Below, piece after piece: positions 8,662 through 18,082 of a stretch of 64,000 nt of DNA. A model generated the notes under the pieces. That model did no database searches. It was given only the letters and a program-made list of their open reading frames with translations, and had not been told where the DNA came from. Position 1 is the stretch's first letter. Every line of letters begins with the position of its first letter. Made by a program: the position numbers and the translations under genes. The stretch lies in contig JALHRB010000003.1 of assembly GCA_022841665.1 (NCBI GenBank), positions 124,001 through 188,000 of the forward strand, in the 5' to 3' direction. This DNA comes from Pseudolabrys sp. (GTDB lineage Bacteria; Pseudomonadota; Alphaproteobacteria; Rhizobiales; Xanthobacteraceae).

Positions 8662-9393
8662 TTAGGGCTTCACCGGCTCGATCAATTCGACGCGCTTGCC
8701 GGCGACGCGCTTGTGGAGGTGCACCATGAAGGCCATGGCGAAGACCGGCGTCGCGAAATTGAGGATCGGGATGGACACGAACAGCGCGACGATCAGGCCA
8801 GCGGCAAAGACATAGCCGGAATTGGCCCGCCGCATCGCCTTGGCCTCGAGCGGCGAGCGGAAGCGCATGGCGGCGAGCTCGAAATATTCGCGGCTCAGCA
8901 GATAGGCGTTGGCCAGGAACAGCACGACGACGCCGACGCCGAAGAAAAAGAACGGCAGCGCGGCGACATAGACGATGAGCGCCAGCAGCGCGATCTTGAT
9001 GCCCTCGATCAGCGCGCGCCACAGCGGCAGCGCGCGGCCGGGCGGCTCGGCCGGATAGTCGGTGCGCTCGATCACATCGGCGACCTCGTCGACGAAGAAG
9101 CTGCCGACCAGCGCGCTGACCGCAGGCATCAGGAACAGCGCGCCGGTGACGATGCCTAAGCCCGCCATGATGGACAGCACCCAGGCGAGCGCGGCCCAGA
9201 CCGAATGCGGGGCAAAGCCCGAGGTCTGCTCTGCCCACGACGCGCCGCTCTCGGCCAGCGCGGCGAGGAGACGTTGCAGCGCGATGCCGATGACGACGAT
9301 GACGGCAAGCGCCAGCCCGATGGACTTCATCAGCACCGCGCGCAGCGGCGGCGAAAACATCTCGGAAAAGGCTTTGGCGGCGGCTTCGAACAT
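8662..9393 (-). CDS. CysZ-like (EI24 family) membrane protein
   Basis: This integral membrane protein of about 243 residues has long hydrophobic segments: around LALAVIVVIGIALQRLL, VLSIMAGLGIVTGALFLMPA, LALIVYVAALPFFFFGVGVV and AAGLIVALFVSIPILNFATP. The last of these, followed by AMAFMVHLHKR, resembles the conserved C-terminal part of the EI24/CysZ family. CysZ relatives move sulfate in enterobacteria, but no sulfur genes are nearby, so transport of sulfate is only a family-based guess. I start at MFEAAAKAF. Confidence 0.8.
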   Translation of the reverse strand: MFEAAAKAFSEMFSPPLRAVLMKSIGLALAVIVVIGIALQRLLAALAESGASWAEQTSGFAPHSVWAALAWVLSIMAGLGIVTGALFLMPAVSALVGSFFVDEVADVIERTDYPAEPPGRALPLWRALIEGIKIALLALIVYVAALPFFFFGVGVVVLFLANAYLLSREYFELAAMRFRSPLEAKAMRRANSGYVFAAGLIVALFVSIPILNFATPVFAMAFMVHLHKRVAGKRVELIEPVKP

Positions 9394-9434
9394 GCCCCCA
9401 CAGGTAGGGCTGCGATGCCCCCGCGGCAAGGGCG

Positions 9435-10244
9435 TTAGCGCGCGGGCTCCAGCTCGTCGTCCGCCGGCACCAGGCCGATCAACTCGTCGGGGTCGGTGGC
9501 GGGCAGGTCGGCCCAGGCCAGGACCTTGTAGTCGAAGCCGCGCTCGATAGTCGGCTTCACCACCGAGAAATAGGGCGAGATGTCGAAGTCGCGCGGGGCG
9601 TAGAGCGAGGAATGACGGATTTCCAGGATTTCCTGCCGCGCTGCTTCGCTTTCGAGCCGCGTCACCTTCGGCAGGATGGGATAGCGCACGTTCTCGAAAG
9701 CCTGCGCGATCAGCGCGGAGCAGATGATGCGGGTGGGGTGGCCGGAGCCGAGCGCCATCATGCGGCGGCGCCAGCGCTGCGGCACCGGCAGCGGGAACAG
9801 ATAGCGCAGCAGGTCGATGATGTTCTTCAAGTCGTAGTCGAAGCCGATGCGCTCGGCCGCATAGGCGCAGACGCGCGCGCAGTCGTCCTCGGTCAAGCCG
9901 GTCGGACGGCAGATGCGGGTGTGGAAGCGTGCGTATTTCGACAGCGGCGCGGCCACCACGCCGTGCCCGATATTGGCTTCCACCAGCACCAGCGGTTCGC
10001 CCTGCTCGGTGGTGCGGTCGCCGATCGGGCCGACATAGAGCGCGGCATGCGACCAGGTCGACTGCGTCAGATACTTGATGACGCCGGAGATGTGGTTGTT
10101 GCCCTCGACCAGCAGCACGTCGCCGGGCTTGAGCGAGGCGCGCAGCGAATCCGGTTCGCTCGGCGTGAACGGCTCATAGCCGCTCTCCGGCTCCTCCAGA
10201 TAGCGGGCGACGTAACGCCCCACGCGATCGACGATCCACCCCAT
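9435..10244 (-). CDS. YiiX/NlpC-P60-type permuted papain-fold protein
   Basis: This 269-residue protein has the circularly permuted papain fold. The first conserved strand is LKPGDVLLVEG, the catalytic His is H66 in WSHAALYVG, a Glu lies in VLVEANIGHG, and the catalytic Cys is C175 in ICSALIAQAF. Members of the YaeF/YiiX group are predicted amidases or acyltransferases acting on lipid or peptide bonds. No signal peptide is visible. The start codon is 41 bp before the neighbour's end and both read leftward, so they may form an operon. The substrate is unknown. Confidence 0.8.
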   Translation of the reverse strand: MGWIVDRVGRYVARYLEEPESGYEPFTPSEPDSLRASLKPGDVLLVEGNNHISGVIKYLTQSTWSHAALYVGPIGDRTTEQGEPLVLVEANIGHGVVAAPLSKYARFHTRICRPTGLTEDDCARVCAYAAERIGFDYDLKNIIDLLRYLFPLPVPQRWRRRMMALGSGHPTRIICSALIAQAFENVRYPILPKVTRLESEAARQEILEIRHSSLYAPRDFDISPYFSVVKPTIERGFDYKVLAWADLPATDPDELIGLVPADDELEPAR

Positions 10245-10456
10245 TGCCGTCCGGTCCCGGCGTCAGTTCTTGACGCTTCTGACGCAATCCCCCGCGCGCT
10301 TTGCTGAGCGCGCCTTGTTGCGACCAATTTAATGCCGACTCATTGCAATTTGGTTCATCGTCAGTGCGGCGCCGTTACGGAAAGTTAGCCATGAAATTTG
10401 CGGCAAAACGCGCATTCGGGCATTCTCAGGCTCGTTCCGGAAATAGTTTGGATACC

Positions 10457-11833
10457 ATGCTGCGACTTAGCCGCCGCTCATTCCTTGCCGGTTCCGCCGC
10501 GGCCGTTGCGGCGCCGGCTTTGCACCTCGACGCCGCCTCGGCCGCCGAGGTCGATGTCATCATCGTCGGTGCCGGCGCGGCCGGCATCGCGGCCGCGCGC
10601 CGCGTCGCCGCCGCCAGGCGCAGCTTCCGCATTTTCGAAGCGGGCCCGCGCATCGGCGGGCGCTGCGCCACCGACACCGCGACCTTCGGCGTGCCGTTCG
10701 ATCTCGGCGCGCACTGGATTCACAATCCCGACACCAATCCGCTGGCGGCGGGTGCGAAGGACGCCGGCCTCGACCTATACGCAGCCGCGCGCGGGCAGAC
10801 GCTGCGCGTCGGGCCGCGGGCGGCGCGCGATGCGGAGATCGAGGGCTTCCTCGCCGCGCTGGTGCGCTCGCAGCGCGCGCTCATGGATGCCGTGCGCGCC
10901 AAGTCCGACATGCCGGCGCTGCGCGCGCTGCCGAAGGACCTCGGCGCGTGGCAGGGAACGATGGAGTTCATCCTCGGGCCTTACAGCGTCGGCAAGAGCC
11001 TGGCGGCGGTGTCGGCGCTCGACGTGGCGCGGCAGGCCGAACGCGACAGCGAGGCCTTCTGCCGCCAGGGCTACGGCGCGCTTTTGGCGAAGCTTGCCGC
11101 AGGCCTGCCTGTGCAATTCGCGACTTCGGTGGACGCGATCTTCTGGGGCAGCAGGCTCGCGGTCGACACCCCGAAAGGCAACTTGCTCGCGCGCGCGGTG
11201 ATCGTCACGGCGTCGACCGGCGTGCTGGCCGGCGACAAGATCGAGTTCATCCCGCCGCTGCCCAAACGGCAGGCCGACGCCGCAGCCAAGCTCGCGCTCG
11301 GCCACCTCGACCACATTGCGCTCGAAATCCCCGATAATCCGTTCGGCCTGCAACGCGACGACCTGGTGTTCGAGCAGGTGAACGGGCCGCGCAGCGCCGC
11401 ACTGCTCGCCAACGTTTCCGGCACGCCCTTGCATGTGGTGTCGGTCGGCGGCGACCTGTGCCGCGAGCTGTCGGCCAAAGGCGAGGCGGCGATGACCGAC
11501 TTCGCGCGCGAGTGGTTGTCCGGTCTGTTCGGCGCGAGTGCCGCGCGCGCCGTCAAACGCGCCAAGGCCACGCGCTGGGGCGCCGATCCGTGGGTCGGCG
11601 GCGCCATGGCGTCGGCCGCACCCGGCAATGCCGACGCGCGCAAGGTGCTGATGGAGCCGCTCGGCGGCAAAGTGTGGTTCGCGGGCGAGGCGGTGCACGA
11701 GACGCGCTGGGGCACCGTCAACGGCGCCTGGGAATCCGGCACGCGCGCGGCGGAAGCGGCCTTGCGCCGGCTCGGCGCCCTGAAGGACGATGACGACAAG
11801 CCCGCGCGGCAGAAGCCGCGTCGCCGCAACTGA
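10457..11833 (+). CDS. Tat-exported flavin amine oxidase family protein
   Basis: This is an FAD-dependent oxidoreductase of about 458 residues. A twin-arginine signal, LSRRSFLAGSAAAVAAPAL, occurs right after the chosen ATG, so the folded flavoprotein would be exported. The dinucleotide-binding loop VIIVGAGAAGIAAARR and the FAD-contact segment EAGPRIGGRC follow. The C-terminal FAGEAVHETRWGTVNGAWESG is the conserved amine-oxidase flavin site. An alternative ATG at 10391 would bury the Tat signal behind 22 extra residues. The amine substrate is unknown. The next gene begins 8 bp downstream. Confidence 0.88.
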   Translation: MLRLSRRSFLAGSAAAVAAPALHLDAASAAEVDVIIVGAGAAGIAAARRVAAARRSFRIFEAGPRIGGRCATDTATFGVPFDLGAHWIHNPDTNPLAAGAKDAGLDLYAAARGQTLRVGPRAARDAEIEGFLAALVRSQRALMDAVRAKSDMPALRALPKDLGAWQGTMEFILGPYSVGKSLAAVSALDVARQAERDSEAFCRQGYGALLAKLAAGLPVQFATSVDAIFWGSRLAVDTPKGNLLARAVIVTASTGVLAGDKIEFIPPLPKRQADAAAKLALGHLDHIALEIPDNPFGLQRDDLVFEQVNGPRSAALLANVSGTPLHVVSVGGDLCRELSAKGEAAMTDFAREWLSGLFGASAARAVKRAKATRWGADPWVGGAMASAAPGNADARKVLMEPLGGKVWFAGEAVHETRWGTVNGAWESGTRAAEAALRRLGALKDDDDKPARQKPRRRN

Positions 11834-11841
11834 GGCAAGCA

Positions 11842-12510
11842 ATGCCGCGCCCGCAAGCTTTGATCGCCTGGTCGAGCGGTAAGGACAGCGCCTGGGCGCT
11901 GCACGAGGCGCGCCGTTCCGGCGACTACGACATCGTCGGCGCGCTCACGACGGTGAACGAGACCTTCGGCCGCGTCAGCATGCATGGCGTGCGCGAGGAA
12001 TTGCTCATGGCGCAAATCGCGGCCACCGGCCTCGCGCCCACCATCGTGCGCATCCCCTATCCCTGCACCAACGCGATCTACGAGCGCGCGATGGCCGAGG
12101 CCATGCAGGAAGCCAAGGCACGCGGCATCACGCACGTGATCTTCGGCGACCTGTTCCTGGAGGATATCCGCGCCTACCGCGAGGAGAAGCTGAAAGCCAT
12201 CGGCGTGACCGCGGCGTTCCCACTCTGGCAAAGGCCGACCGACGCGCTGGCGCGCGAGATGATCGCCGCCGGCGTCGAGGCCCATCTCGCCACCGTCGAC
12301 CTCAGGAAACTCGGCTCGGATTTCGCCGGCCGGCGTTTCGACGGCGGCCTGCTCGACGCGCTGCCGTCCGGCATCGACCCCTGCGGCGAGAATGGCGAAT
12401 TCCATTCCTTCGTCTCGGCCGGGCCGATGCTCAAAGGCAGGATCGCCGTCAGCGTCGGCGAGACGGTGGTGCGCGACGGTTTCGCTTACGCGGATTTATT
12501 GCCGGCCTAG
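11842..12510 (+). CDS. DPH6-like PP-loop ATPase (diphthine-ammonia ligase family)
   Basis: This cytoplasmic protein of 222 residues has an N-terminal PP-loop, IAWSSGKDSAWAL at residues 8-20, that binds ATP and activates a substrate by adenylation. Downstream motifs include GDLFLEDIRAYREEKL, which is typical of the DUF71/DPH6 family, and the C-terminal DPCGENGEFHSFV. In eukaryotes and archaea DPH6 amidates diphthine on elongation factor 2. Bacteria lack diphthamide, so the bacterial role is unknown. It is probably cotranscribed with the amine oxidase. Confidence 0.85.
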   Translation: MPRPQALIAWSSGKDSAWALHEARRSGDYDIVGALTTVNETFGRVSMHGVREELLMAQIAATGLAPTIVRIPYPCTNAIYERAMAEAMQEAKARGITHVIFGDLFLEDIRAYREEKLKAIGVTAAFPLWQRPTDALAREMIAAGVEAHLATVDLRKLGSDFAGRRFDGGLLDALPSGIDPCGENGEFHSFVSAGPMLKGRIAVSVGETVVRDGFAYADLLPA

Positions 12511-12520
12511 GTTTTTTCCG

Positions 12521-12579
12521 CTCGTCCCCGCGAAAGCGGGGACCCAGCGCTGGATTCCCGCTTGCGCGGGAATGAGCGG
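12521..12579. repeat. Palindromic repeat, family A (short form)
   Basis: The gap between convergent genes contains GTCCCCGCGAAAGCGGGGAC followed by CCAGCGCTGGATTCCCGC and a second hairpin CCCGCTTGCGCGGG. It is a family A element with its variable centre almost lost. Confidence 0.75.
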
Positions 12580-12588
12580 AGTGTGTGA

Positions 12589-14997
12589 CTACGCCCTGAG
12601 CGTTCCGCCGGTGCGCTTGCTCACTTCCGCGACGATCTTCTGGCCGACGGCGTCGATTTCCTCGTCGGTCATGGTCTTCTCGCGCGGCTGCAGCGTGACC
12701 GCGATGGCGATCGACTTCTTGCCCGGCTCGATGCCCTTGCCCTCGTAGACGTCGAACAGGCCGACATTCACGATCAGCTTCTTGTCGACGCTCTGCGCGG
12801 CGCGCACGAGGTCGGCGGCCTTCACGGAGCTGTCCACCACGAAGGCGAAATCGCGCTCGACCGGCTGGAACGGCGACAGCTCCAGCACCGGCTTGGCGCG
12901 CGTCGGGCGCGCCTTGGCGGCCGGGATCTTCTCCAGGATCACCTCGAAGCCGACCAGCGGGCCCTCCACCTTGAGCGCGGCGAGCGTGCGCGGGTGCAGT
13001 TCGCCGAAGTGGCCGAGCACGTTCTGCGGGCCGATCTGAATGGTGCCGCTGCGGCCCGGATGGAACCAGGCCGGTCCGCCGGGCATCACTTGCAGCGCCT
13101 GCATCGGCGCGCCGGCGGCGGCCAGCACGGCGAAGGCGTCGCCCTTGGCGTCGAATACGTCCACCGCGCCGCCTCTGGCGGACCAATGCCGGCCGGCTCC
13201 CTCGGGCTTGGCGAGCGCGCGGCGCAAGCCGGTGGCGGCGGTGAACTGATCCTCGGGCTGGTCGCCCTTGAATATCTGACCGACCTCGAACAGCGCGACA
13301 TCGTTGTAGCCGCGGTCGGCATTGCGCTGCGCCGCCATCATCAGGCCGGGCAGCAGGCTCGGCCGCATGTCGGACAGTTCGGCCGCGATCGGGTTGGCGA
13401 GCGCAAGCTCCGGCTGGCCGCCGCCGAACAATTCCGCCTCTCGTTTCGAGACGAACGACCAGGTGACCGCCTCCACCATGCCGCGCGCGGCCAGCGCGCG
13501 CTTGGCCTTGCGGGTGCGCACCTGGATCGGAGTCAAAACAGGCTTGCGCGCCATGTCGCCGCGCGGGAACCGCGTCGCCGGCACTTTGTCGACGCCGACG
13601 ATGCGCACGATTTCCTCGACGATGTCGGCGCGGCCGTGCACATCCGGCCGCCACGACGGCACCGCCACCTTCATGCGCTCGCCCGGGCCGGCGGCGAAGA
13701 AGCCGAGCTTCTCCAGCACGCGGCGGATTTCGGTGCCGGGCAGCTTGAGGCCGGCGAGCCGCGGCAGATCGCTCAAGGGAAAGTCGACGACCTTTTCCTT
13801 CGGCGTCGGGTCGCCGGCGACCACGATCTCGGACGGCTCGCCGCCGCACAGGTCGAGCACCATCTGCGTCGCCAGCTCGAGGCCGGGGACCATGAAATTC
13901 GGGTCGACGCCGCGCTCAAAGCGGTAGCGCGCGTCGGAATTGATGCCGAGCTTGCGGCCGGTCTGCGCGATGTTGAATTCGTTCCACAGCGCCGACTCGA
14001 TCAGCACGTCGGTGGTGTTGGCGTCGCAGCCCGATTCCTCGCCGCCCATGATGCCGGAGAGCGACTCGACGCCCTTTTCGTCGGCGATCACGCAGACGGC
14101 TTCGTCGAGTTCGTAGGTCTTGCCGTCGAGCGCCAGCAGTTTCTCGCCGTTGCGGGCGCGGCGCACCGTGAGATGGCCCTTTACCTTCTTGGCGTCGAAC
14201 ACGTGCAGCGGGCGGCCGCGGTCGAAGGTGATGAAATTGGTGATGTCGACCAGCGCGTTGATCGGACGCAGGCCGATGGCCGTGAGTTTCTTCTGTAGCC
14301 ACTCGGGCGAGGGGCCGTTTTTGACGCCGCGCACCAGCCGCAGGCCGAAGGCCGGGCACAGGTTCGGCGCCTCGATCGTCACCTTGACCGGGCAGGGGAA
14401 GCGCCCTTCGACCCGCTTCGGCGCATTCTCCTTGTAGTCGCCGATCAGCGTGGCGCCGAGGTCGCGCGCGATGCCGTTGACGCCGGTGCAGTCGGAGCGG
14501 TTGGGCGTGAGATTGATCTCGATCACAGGGTCGGCGAGGCCGGCCCAGTCGACGTAAGAGGCACCGACCGGCGCGTCGGCCGGCAGGTCGATGATGCCGT
14601 CGGCGTCGTCGGAAACCTCGATCTCGGCGCCGGAGATCAGCATGCCGCGGCTCTCGACGTCGCGGATCTTGCCGATGCCGAGCGTGATCTTCTTGCCCGG
14701 GATGTAGGTGCCCGGCGGTGCGAACACGGCCTTCATGCCGCCGCGCGCGTTCGGCGCGCCGCAGACGACCTGCACCGGCGCGCCCGCGCCGATGTCGACC
14801 ATGCACACGCGCAGACGGTCGGCGTTCGGGTGCTTCTCGGCCGAGAGCACCGAGGCGACGACCAGCGGCTTGAGCTGTGCCGCCTTGTCGTCGACGCTCT
14901 CGACTTCGAGCCCGATCATGGTGAGCTTGTCGACGATCTCGGCGAGCGGCGCGTCGGTCGTCAGGTGCTCTTTCAGCCAGGGCAAAGTGAATTTCAT
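12589..14997 (-). CDS. pheT: Phenylalanine-tRNA ligase beta subunit
   Basis: PheT is the large subunit of the alpha2-beta2 phenylalanyl-tRNA synthetase. The 802-residue protein has the N-terminal EMAP/tRNA-binding fold (about 40-150), the B3/B4 editing domain with MGGEESGC, the B5 domain, a catalytic-like core and the C-terminal ferredoxin-fold anticodon-binding domain ([11 protein letters not shown]... to KTMTDEEID). The length is normal. Its ATG overlaps the stop of the upstream DUF559 gene (ATGA). Its expression therefore depends on reading through the inserted gene from pheS. Confidence 0.98.
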   Translation of the reverse strand: MKFTLPWLKEHLTTDAPLAEIVDKLTMIGLEVESVDDKAAQLKPLVVASVLSAEKHPNADRLRVCMVDIGAGAPVQVVCGAPNARGGMKAVFAPPGTYIPGKKITLGIGKIRDVESRGMLISGAEIEVSDDADGIIDLPADAPVGASYVDWAGLADPVIEINLTPNRSDCTGVNGIARDLGATLIGDYKENAPKRVEGRFPCPVKVTIEAPNLCPAFGLRLVRGVKNGPSPEWLQKKLTAIGLRPINALVDITNFITFDRGRPLHVFDAKKVKGHLTVRRARNGEKLLALDGKTYELDEAVCVIADEKGVESLSGIMGGEESGCDANTTDVLIESALWNEFNIAQTGRKLGINSDARYRFERGVDPNFMVPGLELATQMVLDLCGGEPSEIVVAGDPTPKEKVVDFPLSDLPRLAGLKLPGTEIRRVLEKLGFFAAGPGERMKVAVPSWRPDVHGRADIVEEIVRIVGVDKVPATRFPRGDMARKPVLTPIQVRTRKAKRALAARGMVEAVTWSFVSKREAELFGGGQPELALANPIAAELSDMRPSLLPGLMMAAQRNADRGYNDVALFEVGQIFKGDQPEDQFTAATGLRRALAKPEGAGRHWSARGGAVDVFDAKGDAFAVLAAAGAPMQALQVMPGGPAWFHPGRSGTIQIGPQNVLGHFGELHPRTLAALKVEGPLVGFEVILEKIPAAKARPTRAKPVLELSPFQPVERDFAFVVDSSVKAADLVRAAQSVDKKLIVNVGLFDVYEGKGIEPGKKSIAIAVTLQPREKTMTDEEIDAVGQKIVAEVSKRTGGTLRA

Positions 14998-15440
14998 TTG
15001 GTCCCCCCGCTTGCGTTGGAACGCTCCCTCCCCCGCTTGCGGGGGAGGGTTGGGGAGGGGGCTGGCTCGACTGCGGTGGCAATCATTTCGAAAACGCCAG
15101 ATCGATTTGTCATCACGTCGTAGTTATTGAATCGAAGCACACCGAAACCTTTACTCTGCAGGATCGCAGTACAGCGATCGTCGCGCTTGAGCTGTTCAGG
15201 CTCAAAGTGCTGACCGCCGTCGATTTCGACGATCAATCTCGCCGCGTGGCAAAGGAAGTCTACGATATAGGGGCCTACCGGGACCTGCCGCCTGAAACTG
15301 GCACCATTCAAGCGATGTGCGCGCAGCCCGCTCCAAACGATGTTCTCGGCGTCAGTCGAGTCTCGACGGAGAGCCTGTGCGCGGCCCAAGCTCGCTCGGG
15401 TCGCTCGCCAAACAGGAGGTTTGCGTGACTGCAGCGTCAT
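14994..15440 (-). CDS. DUF559 (Vsr/restriction-endonuclease-like) small nuclease inserted in the pheS-pheT operon
   Basis: This 148-residue protein belongs to DUF559, which has the PD-(D/E)xK/Vsr-like fold. Visible motifs are [41 protein letters not shown] with the likely catalytic acids D61, E72 and D74, and [17 protein letters not shown]. No function is firmly established; a DNA strand-cleaving role is inferred from the fold. Residues 127-139 (around [12 protein letters not shown]) are encoded by an intergenic palindrome. The other inverted copy lies 10 bp upstream of the start. The stop overlaps the pheT start. Confidence 0.88.
   Translation of the reverse strand: MTLQSRKPPVWRATRASLGRAQALRRDSTDAENIVWSGLRAHRLNGASFRRQVPVGPYIVDFLCHAARLIVEIDGGQHFEPEQLKRDDRCTAILQSKGFGVLRFNNYDVMTNRSGVFEMIATAVEPAPSPTLPRKRGRERSNASGGTK
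15024..15062 (+). repeat. Inverted terminal copy, family D (left end of DUF559 unit)
   Basis: This 39-bp G/C palindrome contains CCCTCCCCCGCTTGCGGGGG followed by AGGGTTGGGGAGGGGGC. Its reverse complement matches the copy at 15451-15488 at 36 of 38 positions by eye. It lies inside the 3' end of the DUF559 reading frame. Confidence 0.85.
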
Positions 15441-15450
15441 CGCTCGGTCT

Positions 15451-15488
15451 GCCCCCTCCCTAACCCTCCCCCGCAGGCGGGGGAGGGA
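15451..15488 (-). repeat. Inverted terminal copy, family D (right end of DUF559 unit)
   Basis: This copy reads GCCCCCTCCCTAACCCTCCC then CCGCAGGCGGGGGAGGGA, inverted relative to the copy at 15024-15062. Together they bracket about 465 bp carrying only the DUF559 gene, between pheS and pheT. Confidence 0.85.
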
Positions 15489-15528
15489 ACAGGCTGTGCC
15501 TGTGCCGTTGCTTTGTCCTGCCGCGCAA

Positions 15529-16635
15529 TCATGGGCTCAGGCCCCCGGCGAGCGTCGGGAAGTCGAGCGGACGGAAGCCGTAATGATTGAGCCAGCGCAC
15601 GTCGGCCTCGAAGAAGGCGCGCAGGTCGTGCATGCCGTATTTCAGCATGGCGATGCGGTCGATCCCCATGCCCCAGGCGAAGCCTTGGTACTCATCGGGA
15701 TCGTAGCCGCAGTTGCGCAGCACGTTCGGATGCACCATGCCGCAGCCCAGAATCTCCAGCCAGTCTTCGCCCTCGCCGAAGCGGATCTCGTCCTTGCCGC
15801 GGCGGCACTGGATGTCGACTTCGAGCGACGGCTCGGTGAAGGGGAAGAACGACGGGCGGAAACGCATGTTGACGTTGTCCACCTCGAAGAAGGCCTTGCA
15901 GGATTCCTGCAATATCCATTTCAGGTGGCCGAGATGCGAGCCCTTGTCGATGACCAGGCCCTCGACCTGGTGAAACATCGGCGTGTGCGTCTGGTCCGAG
16001 TCGCTGCGATAGGTGCGGCCGGGGCAGATGACGCGGATCGGCGGCTTTTGGCCCAGCATCGTGCGCACCTGTACCGGTGAGGTGTGCGTGCGCAGCAGCA
16101 GGCGCGAGCCGCCTGCCCCCGGCTCCGACCGGGGGTCGGCCTTCTGCGGGAAGTAGAACGTGTCGTGCATGTCCCGGGCCGGGTGACCTTCCGGGAAATT
16201 CAGCTTGGTGAAGTTGTAGTCGTCGGTCTCGATGTCGGGACCTTCCGCCACCGCAAAGCCCATGTCGGCGAAGATGGCGGTGAGCTCGTCGATCACCTGG
16301 CTGATCGGATGAATACGGCCGGTCTCGGCCGGCGGCTCGCGCACGGGCAGGGTGACGTCGACGGTCTCGCCGGCGAGGCGCGCATCGAGCGCGGAAGCGG
16401 CCAGTTCGTCCTTGCGGGCGGCGATGGCCGCGCCGAGCTTGTCCTTGAGGCCGTTGATCGCCGGCCCTTGCACCTTGCGCTCGTCCGGCGTGAGCGCGCC
16501 GAGCGTCTTCAGGAGCGCGGTGACGGAGCCGTTCTTGCCGAGAGCCGAGACGCGCACGGCTTCCAGCGCCGCCTCGTCCTTGGCCGAGGCGACGCCGTCA
16601 AGCAGGTCTTTTTCCAGTTGCGCGATGTCGGTCAT
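15529..16635 (-). CDS. pheS: Phenylalanine-tRNA ligase alpha subunit
   Basis: PheS is the catalytic alpha subunit of phenylalanyl-tRNA synthetase. The 368-residue protein has an N-terminal coiled-coil arm (about 1-90). Class II motifs follow: [19 protein letters not shown] with [13 protein letters not shown], motif 2 around [25 protein letters not shown], and motif 3 [15 protein letters not shown] chose the ATG at 16635 over the TTG one codon upstream. pheT follows after the DUF559 insertion; rplT lies upstream in the same direction. Confidence 0.98.
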   Translation of the reverse strand: MTDIAQLEKDLLDGVASAKDEAALEAVRVSALGKNGSVTALLKTLGALTPDERKVQGPAINGLKDKLGAAIAARKDELAASALDARLAGETVDVTLPVREPPAETGRIHPISQVIDELTAIFADMGFAVAEGPDIETDDYNFTKLNFPEGHPARDMHDTFYFPQKADPRSEPGAGGSRLLLRTHTSPVQVRTMLGQKPPIRVICPGRTYRSDSDQTHTPMFHQVEGLVIDKGSHLGHLKWILQESCKAFFEVDNVNMRFRPSFFPFTEPSLEVDIQCRRGKDEIRFGEGEDWLEILGCGMVHPNVLRNCGYDPDEYQGFAWGMGIDRIAMLKYGMHDLRAFFEADVRWLNHYGFRPLDFPTLAGGLSP

Positions 16636-16650
16636 CAAAAGCCCCCGACG

Positions 16651-16767
16651 TCATCGTCCGCCCCCGCCTGCGCGGGGGCAGGCCCTAGCGGACGATCCAG
16701 TAACCCCCGCATACGAGATTACGTCAGGCCGGTGGTTACTGGATGCCCGCTTTCGCGGGCATGACAG
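16651..16767. repeat. Composite palindromic repeat, family A
   Basis: This element between rplT and pheS has a left hairpin CCCCCGCCTGCGCGGGGG, then GATCCAGTAACC, a variable centre of about 25 bp, GGTTACTGGATGCCCGC, a right hairpin CCCGCTTTCGCGGG and a terminal CATGAC. The outer halves are inverted relative to each other. It lies within the rpmI-rplT-pheST transcription unit. Confidence 0.8.
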
Positions 16768-16774
16768 TTAGTGA

Positions 16775-17134
16775 TTACGCCGGCAGCGCGGCCTTGGCCT
16801 TTTCCACGATCGCGGCGAAGGCCGCCGGCTCGTGGATCGCCAAGTCGGACAGCACCTTGCGGTCGACCACCAGACCCGACTTGGCCAGCCCGTCGATGAA
16901 CTTCGAGTAGTTGAGGCCGAACGGACGGACGGCGGCGTTCAGGCGCTGGATCCACAAAGCGCGGAACGTGCGCTTGCGCCGCTTGCGGTCGCGGAAGGCG
17001 TACTGGCCGGCCTTCTCCACCGCCTGCTTGGCGATGCGGATCGTGTTCTTGCGACGGCCGTAATAACCCTTGGCGGCCTTGTAGACTTTCTTGTGCTTGG
17101 CGTGGGACGTGACGCCACGTTTGACGCGGGCCAT
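16775..17134 (-). CDS. rplT: 50S ribosomal protein L20
   Basis: L20 binds 23S rRNA early in large-subunit assembly. The 119-residue protein opens with [19 protein letters not shown] and contains [13 protein letters not shown] and [20 protein letters not shown], the invariant core of the family. It follows rpmI by 69 bp in the usual rpmI-rplT order. In some bacteria L20 represses its own operon through an mRNA leader, but I see no such structure here. Confidence 0.99.
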   Translation of the reverse strand: MARVKRGVTSHAKHKKVYKAAKGYYGRRKNTIRIAKQAVEKAGQYAFRDRKRRKRTFRALWIQRLNAAVRPFGLNYSKFIDGLAKSGLVVDRKVLSDLAIHEPAAFAAIVEKAKAALPA

Positions 17135-17203
17135 GGCAAATCTCCTAGAGCTGATCTTGCAAACGGTTTGGACGGGACAGCCGCTTGCGCGGCTTCAATA
17201 CGA

Positions 17204-17404
17204 TCAGCCGTTGGGCAGAAAGTATTTCTTGATGTTGTCGCCGTCGGACTTGAACAACACCGCAGTGCCGCGATGTTCGCGGATCGTCTTGGTGGTCCGC
17301 TTGATCATGCCGTGGCGTTTGCCGGACTGCTGGTATTTCACCTTGCCCTGGGCCGTGATCTTGAAGCGCTTTTTAGCGCCCGACTTGGTCTTCAATTTGG
17401 GCAT
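17204..17404 (-). CDS. rpmI: 50S ribosomal protein L35
   Basis: L35 is a small basic large-subunit protein. The 66-residue product begins [20 protein letters not shown] and includes [10 protein letters not shown], both family signatures. The ATG at 17404 gives the normal length, preceded by AGGAG; the longer frame to 17467 adds a non-conserved extension. infC, usually directly upstream, is here separated by an oppositely oriented gene. The 249 bp upstream must therefore hold the promoter. Confidence 0.98.
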   Translation of the reverse strand: MPKLKTKSGAKKRFKITAQGKVKYQQSGKRHGMIKRTTKTIREHRGTAVLFKSDGDNIKKYFLPNG

Positions 17405-17653
17405 TTTGCTCTCCTGGAACGGCATTGCGGACATCGCCCGCGCGGCCGTAAATAGGCTCAAGGCCAAAGCCTCAAGCAGGTGCTCGGGATTGAGCGGGTA
17501 TCGCCGCCACGGCAGCCCTTTCAGCCGGGCGGCGAGAGGGCGGCGTTATGGCAGAGCCGAACGGGCCATGCAACCCGGCAGCGGGGGTCGGGCGTTAACG
17601 GGCGCCCGGCGCAGGACTGGGCCGGTTCCAGAGGCCAAAAAGGAGCGATTTCC

Positions 17654-18028
17654 ATGCGAAACGCCATCGTCGCCGCCGTAGCCGGCACCATCCTGGCCGC
17701 CGGGGTCGGCCTGCCGCGCCTGGCGGCGGCTGCCGCCCAGCATGATGGGCCGTGGACGGTCCTAATCATCACCGAGAAGGGAACCTGCGACCGAGCCTAC
17801 CGCTACAACGTGCGGGTGAATGGCGGCCGCATCGCCTATGACGGCGATTCGTCGGCCAAGGTCAACGGCACCGTGGCCGCCAACGGCGCGGTCAGGGTCA
17901 ATATCTCGCTTGGCGAGAAGAGCGCCAACGGCACCGGCCGCCTCGCCGGCAACAATGGCACCGGCCGCTGGCAGGGCGTCGGCGGCAACGACAGCTGCGG
18001 CGGCCGCTGGGAAGCCGAGCGGCGCTAG
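17654..18028 (+). CDS. Small secreted protein of unknown function
   Basis: This 124-residue protein starts at an ATG preceded by AGGAG (17641-17645). It has a signal peptide of about 30 residues (MRNAIVAAVAGTILAAGVGL then PRLAAAAA). The mature part begins HDGPWTVLIITEKGTCDRAYRY and contains two conserved-looking Cys residues (GTCD and DSCGG) that could form a disulfide. The second half is Gly/Asn-rich (NGTGRLAGNNGTGRW). Similar short proteins are common in rhizobia, without assigned role. It stands alone on the plus strand inside an otherwise leftward translation cluster. Confidence 0.8.
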   Translation: MRNAIVAAVAGTILAAGVGLPRLAAAAAQHDGPWTVLIITEKGTCDRAYRYNVRVNGGRIAYDGDSSAKVNGTVAANGAVRVNISLGEKSANGTGRLAGNNGTGRWQGVGGNDSCGGRWEAERR

Positions 18029-18033
18029 CCAAA

Positions 18034-18060
18034 CAAAAACGCCGCCCTCATGGGCGGCGT
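18034..18060 (-). terminator. Rho-independent terminator of infC
   Basis: On the minus strand an 8-bp stem ACGCCGCC/GGCGGCGT with a short loop is followed by TTTTTG. It lies 23 bp past the infC stop. In the opposite direction no T-run follows, so it serves infC. Confidence 0.85.
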
Positions 18061-18082
18061 CGTTGAATTCTTTCGGAGGCGG

